Of a stretch of DNA of 58,063 nt, positions 34,521 through 43,458 are shown piece by piece. The notes beneath the pieces were generated by a model that was not told the DNA's origin, searched no databases, and saw nothing but the letters and a program-made list of their open reading frames with translations. The DNA lies in assembly GCA_964558655.1 (NCBI GenBank), contig CAZLEX010000007.1:1-58063 (forward strand). The letters run 5' to 3'. A program made the position numbers and the translations under genes. This stretch comes from RGIG6353 sp964558655 (GTDB taxonomy: Bacteria; Bacillota; Clostridia; Oscillospirales; SIG627). Every line of letters starts with the position of its first letter. Positions within the stretch are counted from its first letter, which is position 1.

Positions 34521-34766
34521 TCAGTCAATTACTCCGCTCTTCTTCAGAATGCTCTTTGCTGTATCGGTGGGCTGTGCTCCGTTTGCAAGCCACTTCTTAG
34601 CCTTTTCTGCGTCAACCTTAATTTCAGCAGGATCGGTCATCGGGTTGTAGTAGCCGATTTCTTCGATAAATCTGCCGTCTCTGGGATATCTGGAATCTGC
34701 GACTACGACACGGTAAAAGGGAGCCTTTTTTGCGCCCATTCTTCTAAGTCTGATTTTAACTGCCAT
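34521..34766 (-). CDS. rpsP: 30S ribosomal protein S16
   Basis: 81 residues. MAVKIRLRRMGAKKAPFYRVVVADSRYPRDGRFIEEIGYYNP is the conserved S16 N-terminus (quoted here as family consensus blocks KIRLRRMG, PFYRVVVADSR and IGYYNP). A strong AGGTGAAT precedes the start. It is part of the small ribosomal subunit, in its usual place after ffh. Confidence 0.97.
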   Translation of the reverse strand: MAVKIRLRRMGAKKAPFYRVVVADSRYPRDGRFIEEIGYYNPMTDPAEIKVDAEKAKKWLANGAQPTDTAKSILKKSGVID

Positions 34767-34823
34767 TCTAATTCACCTCCGTTACAAATTTTATATTGCT
34801 GCGGTATTCCGCACTCAATAGCT

Positions 34824-36155
34824 TTAAAATCCGAACAAACCACGCCGTCCGACTTTCTTTCGGCCTTTCTGCGTGAACTGTTTCATCATGCTTTTGACCT
34901 GTTCGTACTGTTTCAAAAGCCGGTTTATTTCCTCAACGCTCCGCCCCGAACCCTGTGCAATACGGCGTTTGCGGGAAAAATTGAGTATTTCGGGATTTTC
35001 TCTTTCTTCCGGCGTCATGGACAAAATTATCGCTTCCTGGTGTGCAAGCTGTTTTTCGTCTATTTTCGCGTCTTTGAGAGCACCAGCTTTCATTCCGGGT
35101 ATCATGCCCATAAGGGATTCAAGGTTACCCATTTTTTTAAGCTGTGCGAACTGGTCGAGAAAATCCGTAAGCGTGAATTTCTGCTCACGGAGCCTCTTTT
35201 CAAGCTCTGCCGCTTTCTTCTCGTCGAAACTCTCCTGCGCTTTTTCTATAAGGGAGAGCACATCTCCCATGCCCAAAATTCTCGACGCCATTCGGTCGGG
35301 ATGAAAGGGCTCAAGGTTTTCAAGCTTTTCTCCGACGCCGACATATTTTATCGGCTTGCCCGTAACGAATTTTACCGAAAGTGCCGCACCGCCTCTCGTG
35401 TCGCCGTCAAGCTTGGTGAGGATAACTCCCGTGATATCGAGAGCAGAGTTAAAACTCTCGGCAACATTCACGGCGTCCTGTCCGAGCATTGCGTCCACCA
35501 CGAGAAGTATCTCGGTGGGATTTGTCGCTTTTTTTATATCTTCAAGCTCTGCCATAAGCTCTTCATCTATATGAAGTCTGCCGGCAGTATCCAGAAAAAC
35601 AATATCGTGTCCGTTCTTTTGAGCGTATTTTACAGCCTCTCGGGCAATTTTTACGGCGTCGGTACAGCCGTCAATCGTAAAGACTTCGGCCCCCGCCGAC
35701 TCTCCCACCACCTGAAGCTGTTTGACAGCGGCGGGACGGTAAATATCGCAGGCGGCAAGAAGCGACTTTTTGCCCTGCTTTTTCATGTAGAGAGCAAGTT
35801 TTGCCGTATGCGTGGTTTTTCCCGCACCCTGAAGTCCGCACATCATAACAACGGTGGGCTTTGTCGGGGCAATGATGAGTTTTTCGTGCTTGTCGCCCAT
35901 TACGGCACAAAGCTCTTCGTTTACTATCTTTACTATATGCTGTTCGGGCATGAGGCTTTCAAGCACCTCGTCTCCGACCGCACGCTCCGAAACTTTCTTG
36001 ATAAATTCCTTTACGACTTTAAAGTTTACATCGGCTTCAAGGAGCGCGAGTTTTATCTCCCGCATACCCTCTTTGACATCGGACTCTGTGAGTTTGCCCT
36101 TGTTCCTGAAATTTTTAAAAACGCCCGCAAGCTTTTCGCTAAGTCCCGAAAACAC
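34824..36155 (-). CDS. ffh: Signal recognition particle protein Ffh
   Basis: 443 residues. NG GTPase domain: GLQGAGKTTHTAKLA (G1), DTAGRLHID (G3), TKLDGDTRGG (G4). The M domain (about 300-443) has RIAQGSGRSVEEINRLLKQYEQ, the RNA-binding helix-turn-helix, and a Met-rich finger. With 4.5S RNA it targets nascent membrane proteins. It starts 3 bp after ylxM ends. Confidence 0.97.
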   Translation of the reverse strand: MFSGLSEKLAGVFKNFRNKGKLTESDVKEGMREIKLALLEADVNFKVVKEFIKKVSERAVGDEVLESLMPEQHIVKIVNEELCAVMGDKHEKLIIAPTKPTVVMMCGLQGAGKTTHTAKLALYMKKQGKKSLLAACDIYRPAAVKQLQVVGESAGAEVFTIDGCTDAVKIAREAVKYAQKNGHDIVFLDTAGRLHIDEELMAELEDIKKATNPTEILLVVDAMLGQDAVNVAESFNSALDITGVILTKLDGDTRGGAALSVKFVTGKPIKYVGVGEKLENLEPFHPDRMASRILGMGDVLSLIEKAQESFDEKKAAELEKRLREQKFTLTDFLDQFAQLKKMGNLESLMGMIPGMKAGALKDAKIDEKQLAHQEAIILSMTPEERENPEILNFSRKRRIAQGSGRSVEEINRLLKQYEQVKSMMKQFTQKGRKKVGRRGLFGF

Positions 36156-36158
36156 GGC

Positions 36159-36494
36159 CTACTCTCCTTTCCGCCCGACAAGAGAGCGTAAAACGCACGC
36201 CTCTTCGGGAAACTCTTTTTCTATTTTTTCGGCAACGAGACAAATACGCCTGTCCCTTTCCCGACTCTCCTCTTCCTTTTTGAAAAGGGAGAGTGCCCCG
36301 TCATATGTGCGAAGCTCCTCTTCGGTACGCACGATAAGCTCCCTCACACCCTGACGGCTGGTACCCGTGTGGCAGGCTATCTCCGCAAGCGACAGGTCGT
36401 CGAAATAGTACATCTCGAACACCTCCCGCTTCTTCGGCGTGAGAAGCGGTGCGTATATGTCGTAAAGAAGCGAAATGTTTAAATCTTTTCCCAC
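36159..36494 (-). CDS. ylxM: YlxM family DNA-binding protein
   Basis: 111 residues from a GTG at 36492-36494 with GGAGGAAAAGGT. Sigma-70 region 4-like HTH: LLTPKKREVFEMYYFDDLSLAEIA, then GTSRQGVRELIVRTEEEL. YlxM proteins are always next to ffh and are thought to assist the SRP pathway. It is the first gene of the operon with its own promoter. Confidence 0.92.
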   Translation of the reverse strand: MGKDLNISLLYDIYAPLLTPKKREVFEMYYFDDLSLAEIACHTGTSRQGVRELIVRTEEELRTYDGALSLFKKEEESRERDRRICLVAEKIEKEFPEEACVLRSLVGRKGE

Positions 36495-36542
36495 ACCTTT
36501 TCCTCCGAAACGAGTGTAAACATTTTTGCTTTACACCCGTAT

Positions 36543-36571
36543 ATTTTACAGCACAAATTGCGTTTTGTCAA
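36543..36571 (-). promoter_or_regulatory. Promoter of the ylxM operon embedded in the end of rsgA
   Basis: On the minus strand TTGACA (36566-36571) and TAAAAT (36543-36548) are 17 bp apart. The -35 lies in rsgA codons and the rsgA stop TAA is the first half of the -10. A hairpin, GTGTAAA/TTTACAC, lies just downstream (about 36512-36537). Confidence 0.75.
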
Positions 36572-37478
36572 TAGTTTTTTTGTTTTTTTCGTCCCAATCG
36601 TGATGATTTTTAAGTTCCTCCCACAAAGCCTTGTAACTTTCGTGTCGGGAAGGCGGAATTGTTCCGTCTGCGACCTTCTCTATGACGGCACACCCGTCCT
36701 CACGCAGATGTGTACATTTTTTGTAGCGGCAAGAGTGCAAATAGGGTGCAAATTCGGGAAACGCACCTGCAAGTTCCTCTTTTTTCATAAAGCGAAATCT
36801 GTCGAAATCCAGCAGGGAAAATCCGGGAGTGTCAACGAGATATCCGCCGTTTTCGGCGGGATAAAGGGAAGTCATTCGGGTAGTATGCCGGCCACGCCGT
36901 GTCTTTTCGCTCACGCTTCCCGTCGCAACCCCTTGCAGTTCGGGATAAAGCGCATTTATAAGGGTACTTTTTCCCACACCGGAAGGGCCTGCAAACACGC
37001 AGGTCGAACCCGCCGTAATTTCGGCAAGCTCCTCCCTCACGCCCTCTTTGCCGAGTGCCGAAAATATATGTACGGGATAGGAACAGGCACGGTAAACGGA
37101 GGCCGCTTTTTCGCACTCTTCTTCGCTTACGAGGTCACGCTTGTTAAAAATTATGTGCACGGCGATTGAATTGTGCTCTGCCAGGGCACAGAGCTTGTCA
37201 ATCAAATAAAGAGAAAGGTCGGGGTCTTTGAGTGCGAAAACGACGAAAAGCGTGTCAATGTTGGCAACTTCCGGACGAATAAGGCTGTTGCGTCGGTCAA
37301 GTACACGCTCAATCACGCCGCCGAAATTCTCATCTTCGCAAGTTATTTCAACATAGTCTCCCGCAATGGGCACAATTCCGTCTTTGCGAAATGTGCCTCT
37401 TGCAGTGCAGGAGTATATTCCGTCATCGGTTTTCACACGGTAAATCCCTGCCGAACGGGAAAGTATTCTTCCTTGCAT
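36546..37478 (-). CDS. rsgA: Ribosome small subunit-dependent GTPase A
   Basis: 310 residues, start with GAGGTAAT. N-terminal OB fold, then a circularly permuted GTPase: G4 NKRD first, later G1 GPSGVGKSTLINAL and G3 DTPGFS. The C-terminal zinc knuckle is CRYKKCTHLREDGC. It checks late maturation of the 30S subunit. Its position after the Ser/Thr kinase is conserved, but the usual next genes rpe and thiN are absent and ylxM follows. Confidence 0.97.
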   Translation of the reverse strand: MQGRILSRSAGIYRVKTDDGIYSCTARGTFRKDGIVPIAGDYVEITCEDENFGGVIERVLDRRNSLIRPEVANIDTLFVVFALKDPDLSLYLIDKLCALAEHNSIAVHIIFNKRDLVSEEECEKAASVYRACSYPVHIFSALGKEGVREELAEITAGSTCVFAGPSGVGKSTLINALYPELQGVATGSVSEKTRRGRHTTRMTSLYPAENGGYLVDTPGFSLLDFDRFRFMKKEELAGAFPEFAPYLHSCRYKKCTHLREDGCAVIEKVADGTIPPSRHESYKALWEELKNHHDWDEKNKKTIDKTQFVL

Positions 37479-37492
37479 ATTACCTCTTTTTG

Positions 37493-37518
37493 AAAAGCCG
37501 CCGATTAGGGCGGCTTTT
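37493..37518. terminator. Hairpin between prkC and rsgA
   Basis: Perfect 10-bp stem AAAAGCCGCC (37493-37502) / GGCGGCTTTT (37509-37518). Its T run in the direction of transcription (minus) is short (TTTT), so partial termination between prkC and rsgA is likely. Confidence 0.7.
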
Positions 37519-37525
37519 TGTTTGT

Positions 37526-39601
37526 TTATTCTTCCTGAGTTTCAGGGCTTGTCACGGGGAGAGCGAGACTTCCGTCACTGTATTCGAAAGTTATCGTCTG
37601 CGTGACGCTCACATCTATTTCCTCTCCGCCGGCAATGCTTTGCGAAACGATGGTACCGTACGGGCTTTGATGAGGCACGGCGACATACGCTATGGTAATT
37701 GTGCCGTAATTGCCTTCTTTTATGTTATATTCGAATTCTTCGGCGTCAATTCTGTCAAGCCCGACAAGCGAGGGCATTATAACCGCATCGGAGTCGCTTC
37801 CGTCCGAAATGTGCAGGATTATTTTGTCGGAGAAATCGGGGCTTATAACTTTTCCCTTTTCCACGCTCTGCCAGACAACCCGTCCCGCTTTCGCACTGTG
37901 AGGAACATTGATACATTCAACCTCGAAACCGGCGTCCTTAAGTTCTTTCTGTGCCGCACCTTTAGTGTTCTTTTCCGACTTTTCGGAAGTGTAATCGGGC
38001 ATTTCGAAAGCGTTGTCTATCTTCTTGCCGGAGCTTACATAAACGGTTATGCTGTCTCCGCTCTTTACCGTCTCTCCCGCTTCGGGAAGAGTCCGTATAA
38101 TGTACCCCTCAAGAACGGTCTCGCTCTCCTCATAGATACATTCGGTCTTGTATCCCGCATTAAAAAGGGTAATGCTTACCTCTTTCCACTTCTGTATGGA
38201 GTAATCGGGGAAAACTTCCTCCCCCGCTTTGGGATTTATATAAAGTTCAAGAGATACCTTGCCGTCCGAGCCTATCTTTTTGCGGGTTCCCTCAGAGGGT
38301 TCGGTAAGGTATATCTCCCCGTAATCGTAAGCTTCGTTTCTGTATTCGGCGGTCTTAATGCTTACATCAAAGCCTTTATTCTCAAGGTTTTCCACAAGCT
38401 CGTCGGAACAGTATTTGCCGACAAGTCCCTCAACCGTGAGATACTTGTCCTCTTTTTCACTGTTTTTGAGGCTTACGAAAAAGAGAATTGCGACCGTTAC
38501 CAGCACCAGCAAAAACGACGAGGCAATGCCCAAAACTATCGGGAAAAGAGTAACTCGGGATGTGCCCGTGTCCTCTCCCTCATCATTCTTTACTCTCTTC
38601 TTTTTCTTTCTGCCGTCCTCTTCCGGTTTGTTTCCGAACACGGCGATAAGCTTACCGAGAGCACCGTTCTTGAGGCTCTTGGTATTGCCGTTCTGCACGG
38701 GAGCTTTTGACGGCGAATTTGCCGAAGACCTGACATCTTCGAAAATTACCATAGGATTTTCCTTGAGTATACGCACCGCTCTGAGCATTGAATGTGCCGA
38801 GCGGAAGCGGTCTTCGGGGTTCTTGCTCATCGCCTTGAGAATGACCTGTTCAAGTCCGCGAGGCAGGTCGGGAGAGACCTTGCAGGGCGGTTCGGGATCG
38901 TCGTTAATCTGCTTCATTGCGACGGTAACCGGGCTGTCGGCATAAAAAGGAAGTTTGCCGGTAGACATTTCGTAAAGCATAACTCCGACCGAATAAATAT
39001 CGGTGTAATAGCCCGTTTCCCTTCCGCTCGCCTGTTCGGGAGATACATAGTAGACAGTGCCGAGCGCCTTATCGGTCATGCTTATGGTATCCCCGCTGGG
39101 AGTTTTGGCAATGCCGAAATCGGTCACTTTTATACACCCGTTTTTCAAGACCATTATGTTATGCGGCTTTATATCGCGGTGAATGACTTTTTTAGAGTGA
39201 GCGTGTTCAAGTGCGAGAAGTATCTGTTCGGTAAAACCGAGTGCTTCGGAGAGAGAAAGCTTTTTGCCTCTCTTGTCCATATACTCCTTGAGAGTTTCCC
39301 CCTCGACATATTCCATAACGATATATTTAAGCTCACGCCCGACGGAAACATCGTAAATTTTGACTATATTCTCGTGAGAGAGCATAGATATCGCTTTGGA
39401 TTCGTTGAGGAAACGTTTTACGGCGTGACCGTCGGAGTCGCCCGACTCATTCAAAACTTTGACCGCAACGGTTCTGCCGGCGGTAAGGTCCTGTGCCTTA
39501 AACACAACCGCCATGCCTCCCTCTCCGACTACGGAGAGAACCTTATACCGTTTGTCTATAACCTGACCTACGAGGGAATCGAATTTTCCGTTGGAACTCA
39601 T
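37526..39601 (-). CDS. prkC: PASTA-domain Ser/Thr protein kinase (PrkC/StkP type)
   Basis: 691 residues, start with GGAGGCTT. Kinase domain ~1-285: GEGGMAVVF loop, Lys48, HRDIKPHN with Asp143, DFG Asp161-Gly163 and the activation segment with GTVYYVSPEQ. A Lys/Arg-rich juxtamembrane region and one transmembrane helix (about 350-380, LGIASSFLLVLVTVAIL) follow. About four extracellular PASTA domains then occur, with patterns such as VEGLVGKYCSDELVENLENKGF. It senses muropeptides or lipid II outside and phosphorylates division and metabolism proteins inside. The partner phosphatase is 3 bp upstream. Confidence 0.96.
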   Translation of the reverse strand: MSSNGKFDSLVGQVIDKRYKVLSVVGEGGMAVVFKAQDLTAGRTVAVKVLNESGDSDGHAVKRFLNESKAISMLSHENIVKIYDVSVGRELKYIVMEYVEGETLKEYMDKRGKKLSLSEALGFTEQILLALEHAHSKKVIHRDIKPHNIMVLKNGCIKVTDFGIAKTPSGDTISMTDKALGTVYYVSPEQASGRETGYYTDIYSVGVMLYEMSTGKLPFYADSPVTVAMKQINDDPEPPCKVSPDLPRGLEQVILKAMSKNPEDRFRSAHSMLRAVRILKENPMVIFEDVRSSANSPSKAPVQNGNTKSLKNGALGKLIAVFGNKPEEDGRKKKKRVKNDEGEDTGTSRVTLFPIVLGIASSFLLVLVTVAILFFVSLKNSEKEDKYLTVEGLVGKYCSDELVENLENKGFDVSIKTAEYRNEAYDYGEIYLTEPSEGTRKKIGSDGKVSLELYINPKAGEEVFPDYSIQKWKEVSITLFNAGYKTECIYEESETVLEGYIIRTLPEAGETVKSGDSITVYVSSGKKIDNAFEMPDYTSEKSEKNTKGAAQKELKDAGFEVECINVPHSAKAGRVVWQSVEKGKVISPDFSDKIILHISDGSDSDAVIMPSLVGLDRIDAEEFEYNIKEGNYGTITIAYVAVPHQSPYGTIVSQSIAGGEEIDVSVTQTITFEYSDGSLALPVTSPETQEE

Positions 39602-39604
39602 TTT

Positions 39605-40372
39605 TTAAGCCTCCGCTTTCATTTCCGTATCAATTAATACTGCGGTGATGTTATCCGCACCGCCCCGCCCGTTTGCCCATTCGATAAGCGAAAATGTCTT
39701 ATCGGGCAAAGGCTCTTGCGAATTTATTATATTCAAAAATTTTTCTTCGTTAAAATAGTTTGACAGCCCGTCGGAACATATGAGATAAAACCCGTCCTCA
39801 AGGTTCATGTGCCTCACATCGCAGGACACGCTCTCCTCAATTCCCACCGCTCTGAGAATTATGTTCCTGTTGGGGTGAGAGAGTGCCTCTTCGGGAGTAA
39901 TCTTTCCCGCGTCAAGAAGCGACTGTACCAGCGAGTGATCTACGGTGAGCTGAGTTATACTGTCCCTGCCCACATGATAAACACGGCTGTCTCCCACATT
40001 GAACGCCCAGAGTATATCGCCGACAATGACACAGCCGGCAATCGTCGTACCCATTCCGGCAAGCCTGCCGTCCTCCGACTGCTTTGCGAACACTTCGCGG
40101 TTGCAGGTCTCGACAGAGAGGTCAATTGCACGGTCTATATCCAGCATAAGCTGTACACGGTCAAATTTTTCCGTGTCGATATTTTCAAGCCGTCCTCTGA
40201 ACTCCTGAGTAAATTTACGCAGGGCAATACAGCTTGCCACTTCTCCTGCGGCGGCTCCGCCCATTCCGTCGGCAACTGCGGCGACGAGCATATTTTCGCT
40301 CTGCCATATATTGAAATTATCCTCGTTATGCCGTCTTTTCTGTCCGGCATCGCTTGCACCGAAAACCTGCAT
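39605..40372 (-). CDS. prpC: PP2C-type Ser/Thr phosphatase (PrpC/Stp)
   Basis: 255 residues from ATG 40370-40372 (MQVFGASDAGQKRRHNEDNF) with GGGAGGCG eight bases upstream. An alternative ATG at 40390 lacks a good site. PP2C motifs: RRHNEDN, VADGMGGAAAGEVAS, NVGDSRVY, CSDGLSNYF and GGADNITAVLI, giving the Asp set that binds two Mn/Mg ions. It reverses PrkC phosphorylation. Confidence 0.95.
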   Translation of the reverse strand: MQVFGASDAGQKRRHNEDNFNIWQSENMLVAAVADGMGGAAAGEVASCIALRKFTQEFRGRLENIDTEKFDRVQLMLDIDRAIDLSVETCNREVFAKQSEDGRLAGMGTTIAGCVIVGDILWAFNVGDSRVYHVGRDSITQLTVDHSLVQSLLDAGKITPEEALSHPNRNIILRAVGIEESVSCDVRHMNLEDGFYLICSDGLSNYFNEEKFLNIINSQEPLPDKTFSLIEWANGRGGADNITAVLIDTEMKAEA

Positions 40373-40389
40373 CCTTATCGCCTCCCGCA

Positions 40390-41451
40390 TTAAAGATTTT
40401 CCGCTTCCCTCATTTTTCTGTTTCTGAGCTGTCCGCACGCCGCATCGATATCCGCACCGAGCTTGCGACGCACCGTTGTGTTTATTTTACTATCATTTAG
40501 CGTTTTTGTAAAGAGAATTAAGCTGTTTTTTGAAGATTTTTTATAATTTTTCTCTTTTATCGGGTTCACGGGTATCAAATTTACATGACAAAGCAGCCCC
40601 CGAAGCCTTGAAGCAAGTTCAAGTGCACACTCCCTGCTGTCGTTTACCCCGCCGATAAGTGCATACTCAAAAGAGATTCGGCGGTGAGTCACGCTCTGAT
40701 ATCTTCGGCAGGCTTTAAGCAGTTCTTCAATCGGGTACCGGCGGTTCACCGGCATTATCCCGTCCCTTATTTCATTATTGGGAGCGTGCAGGGAAACCGA
40801 CAGGGTTATCGGCAAATTCTCGCTTGCAAGACGGTCAATCTGCGGTACAAGCCCGCAAGTCGAAAGGGAAATGTGGCGGTAACCTATGTTAAGCCCCTCT
40901 TTATCATTGACAAGGTGAAGAAACTTTATGACATTTTCGTAATTGTCCAAAGGCTCTCCTATTCCCATAAGCACCGTATTGTCCACGCGAAATCCCTCTT
41001 CGCCCGAATGAGCGCGGGTAATCTCCTCAATCTGAGAGAGTATCTCACCCGCCGTCAGACTGCGGACAAATCCGTTTTTGGTGGAGGCACAGAACGCACA
41101 CCCCTGACGGCAGCCAGCCTGCGTCGAAACGCACACCGTATTTCCGTGTTCGTATCTCATAAGCACACTTTCTATAACCGAGCCGTCGGCAAGCGAAAAA
41201 AGATATTTTTCGGTACCGTCAATTTTCGATGTGTACTTTTCGAGTATTTTCGGCACTCTTATTTCAAATGTTTCGTCAAGCAGAGGAACAAGTGAGCGAG
41301 GTATGTCGCTCATCTGTGAAAAATCCGTTTTAAGCAGACGAAAAAGCGAGTGATATATCTGACCGGCACGGTAAGAAGGTATGCCGAGTTCTTTTATCTT
41401 TTCGCACAGTTCCTCAAGTTCAAGACTCTTGATATCCGTTTTCGAGTTCAT
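40390..41451 (-). CDS. rlmN: Dual-specificity 23S rRNA (A2503-C2)/tRNA (A37) methyltransferase RlmN
   Basis: 353 residues. Radical SAM motif CRQGCAFCAS, upstream ESVLMRYEHGNTVCVSTQAGC, then MGIGEPLDNYENV and SLHAPNNEIRDGIMPVN. The C-terminal Cys in GADIDAACGQL is the methyl carrier pair with Cys of SLST. It methylates A2503 in 23S rRNA. It starts 1 bp after the rsmB stop. Confidence 0.96.
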   Translation of the reverse strand: MNSKTDIKSLELEELCEKIKELGIPSYRAGQIYHSLFRLLKTDFSQMSDIPRSLVPLLDETFEIRVPKILEKYTSKIDGTEKYLFSLADGSVIESVLMRYEHGNTVCVSTQAGCRQGCAFCASTKNGFVRSLTAGEILSQIEEITRAHSGEEGFRVDNTVLMGIGEPLDNYENVIKFLHLVNDKEGLNIGYRHISLSTCGLVPQIDRLASENLPITLSVSLHAPNNEIRDGIMPVNRRYPIEELLKACRRYQSVTHRRISFEYALIGGVNDSRECALELASRLRGLLCHVNLIPVNPIKEKNYKKSSKNSLILFTKTLNDSKINTTVRRKLGADIDAACGQLRNRKMREAENL

Positions 41452-41452
41452 T

Positions 41453-42748
41453 TTACACCTTTACAAGTATGTCGGCAAAGAAACCGTCTTCGGTCTCTTC
41501 CGACGGAAAATATGTTTTCGGAAATTTGTCTTTTCTTACGAAATCTCCGTGTTGCACGAGAAACTTTTCGGTAATTTTTTCGTTCTCGTCGGGATTGAGA
41601 GTACAGGTGGAATAAAGAAGGCGTCCTCCCTTTTTGAGAAGTTTCGAAGCGTTTTCGAGAATAGCGTACTGTATTTCGGGAAGTTTTTCAACATCGCTTT
41701 CTTTTTTCTTTCTTATATCGGGCTTTTTGGCAATGACGCCGAGTCCGGAACAGGGCACATCGGCAATTACCGCGTCAAAACTTCCCTCAAGCTCGGAAAA
41801 ACTCTCTCTTGCGTCGTGAGGAGAGGTGCGTATAATGTCTATCCCCAGCCTTTGTGCCCCTTTTTCTATGAGCGAGAGCTTGTTTTCATGCAGGTCGAAG
41901 GAGTAAATTTCACCCGCTCCTCCCATCTCAACTGCCGCAGCAAAACTTTTTCCTCCCGGACAGGCACACACATCGCACACCCTCTCGTTTTCTTTCAATT
42001 CCAGAGCTTTTACGGCAAGGCAGGACGCACTTCCCTGAACGAAAAAGAGTCCTTGCGAATAACCGGGAAGAAGCCGTATATCTCCCTCACTCCGAAGATG
42101 AAAAAGTTCGGCACAGGCGGGAGACGGTGCGAAAGAAATACCTTTTTCCTCAAGCATTTTGCCGTACAGCAACGGAGAAATTTTGAGGGTATTTATATGT
42201 ACCGTCAAAGGCGTGGGAGAAGAAAAGCTCTTTAATAGCGAGAGAGTTCTCTCCTCTCCGTAAGCGTTTTCCCAAAGGTTCACTATCCATTCGGGCATGG
42301 AATATTTTATATATGCCCTCTCACTTTCGATCTCTTGTTTCAGGCGGTCTTTATCTTTCGATATTCTTCTGAGCACGGCGTTCACCAGCCCCGACGCCGA
42401 ACGGCAACGGCTCTTTTTCACGGCGTCCACCGTCATATCGCAGGCGGCACTGTCGGGAATTTTGTCGAAGAAAAGTATCTGTACGGCACCGAGTCTCAGG
42501 GCACACAGCACCTCAACATCAAGAGAGGGTAGCTGTTTTTTCACATATTGCGAAATAACCGTGTCAAGCAGAATTGCCTTTTCCTGAGTTGCCGCAACAA
42601 GCGCCGTGTACAGTTTTCTGTCGGGTTCACAAAGTGTATACCTTTTCAAAACTGCGTCGATTTCCAGATTTAAAAAACTGCCGTCTCTCTCACACCTCAC
42701 AAGGCTTGCAAGAGCGATGTGCCGTGTGTTAATTTTTTCTTCCCTCAC
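41453..42748 (-). CDS. rsmB: 16S rRNA (cytosine-967-C5) methyltransferase RsmB
   Basis: 431 residues from a GTG overlapping the upstream stop by 4 bp (GTGA). The N-terminal NusB-like helical domain runs to ~145. The SAM domain has VCDVCACPGGKSFAAA, FDLHENKLSLIEKG, DAVIADVPCSGLGVIAKKPDIR and LLYSTCTLNPDENE, where the Cys residues act in catalysis and product release. Part of the conserved fmt-rsmB-rlmN-prpC-prkC string. Confidence 0.96.
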   Translation of the reverse strand: MREEKINTRHIALASLVRCERDGSFLNLEIDAVLKRYTLCEPDRKLYTALVAATQEKAILLDTVISQYVKKQLPSLDVEVLCALRLGAVQILFFDKIPDSAACDMTVDAVKKSRCRSASGLVNAVLRRISKDKDRLKQEIESERAYIKYSMPEWIVNLWENAYGEERTLSLLKSFSSPTPLTVHINTLKISPLLYGKMLEEKGISFAPSPACAELFHLRSEGDIRLLPGYSQGLFFVQGSASCLAVKALELKENERVCDVCACPGGKSFAAAVEMGGAGEIYSFDLHENKLSLIEKGAQRLGIDIIRTSPHDARESFSELEGSFDAVIADVPCSGLGVIAKKPDIRKKKESDVEKLPEIQYAILENASKLLKKGGRLLYSTCTLNPDENEKITEKFLVQHGDFVRKDKFPKTYFPSEETEDGFFADILVKV

Positions 42749-43446
42749 CTGTCTCTCCTCGAATTGTTAAATATCGCAACAAGTCTCAAAAGGTTTGCGA
42801 GAGAAACCGCAAGAGCGGCGACATATGTCATTGCGGCGGCTGAGAGTACTCTCTTCGCACCCTGTGTTTCCTCTTTTCCGAACCCTGCGTTATTCTCGAT
42901 GTAGGAGAGTGCACGGCGGGAAGCGTTGAATTCAACGGGAAGCGTCACAAGCTGGAAGAAAGCCGAAAGTGCGAAAAAGAGCAATCCGAGCATGGCGAGC
43001 TTGGGCGTTGAAAGAAGAATTCCGACAATAAGAAGAGGCATTGCAAGGTTTGAGCCTATCTGACAGACGGGAATTATCGCCTGCCGCACCGTAATGGGAA
43101 AGTATCCCACATTGTACTGAATTGCGTGTCCCGCCTCGTGCGAGGCAACTCCGAGTGCCGAAACGCTCACGCTGTCGTAAACCGAATCCGACAGGCGTAT
43201 TACTTTACTTTTGGGATCGAAATGGTCGGTGAGGTTCCCGCTCACCCGCTCAACCGTAACATCGTAAATTCCCGCCGAATGTAAAAGAGCTTCGGCACAC
43301 TGCCGTCCTGTCATTCCTCTTGAATTGCGTACTGTTGAATATTTTTTGAAAGTCGAATTTACCCTTGCCGACGCAATCATCGACCAGAGTGCCGCAATCA
43401 AAGTGAGAATCCACAATCCGTCATCGTAACCGTGTCCAAAATACAT
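42745..43446 (-). CDS. YugP-type membrane zinc metallopeptidase
   Basis: 233 residues, start with GGAGGAAA. Membrane segments near the N-terminus, in the middle (NLAMPLLIVGILL, LAMLGLLFFALSAFFQLVTLPVEF) and at the C-terminus. HExxH motif in ASHEAGHAIQYNVGY. The pattern SGNLTDHFDPKSKVIRLSDSVY is typical of the YugP/DUF zinc peptidase family, which often sits between fmt and rsmB in Clostridia. The substrate is unknown. Confidence 0.9.
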   Translation of the reverse strand: MYFGHGYDDGLWILTLIAALWSMIASARVNSTFKKYSTVRNSRGMTGRQCAEALLHSAGIYDVTVERVSGNLTDHFDPKSKVIRLSDSVYDSVSVSALGVASHEAGHAIQYNVGYFPITVRQAIIPVCQIGSNLAMPLLIVGILLSTPKLAMLGLLFFALSAFFQLVTLPVEFNASRRALSYIENNAGFGKEETQGAKRVLSAAAMTYVAALAVSLANLLRLVAIFNNSRRDR

Positions 43447-43458
43447 ATTTTTTCCTCC

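Noticed and set aside
34479..36191. Long plus-strand open frame (about 570 codons) antisense to ffh and rpsP
   Set aside because: It lies opposite well-conserved ffh and rpsP, lacks a ribosome site and has no recognisable domain; codon bias on the minus strand leaves this frame open.
36159..36494. ylxM considered as an independent sigma factor
   Set aside because: Only the region-4-like helix-turn-helix is present and the gene is in its fixed place before ffh.
37391..38710. Plus-strand open frame opposite rsgA and prkC
   Set aside because: Shadow frame; Phe/Tyr/Arg-rich translation without motifs, and the opposing genes are unambiguous.
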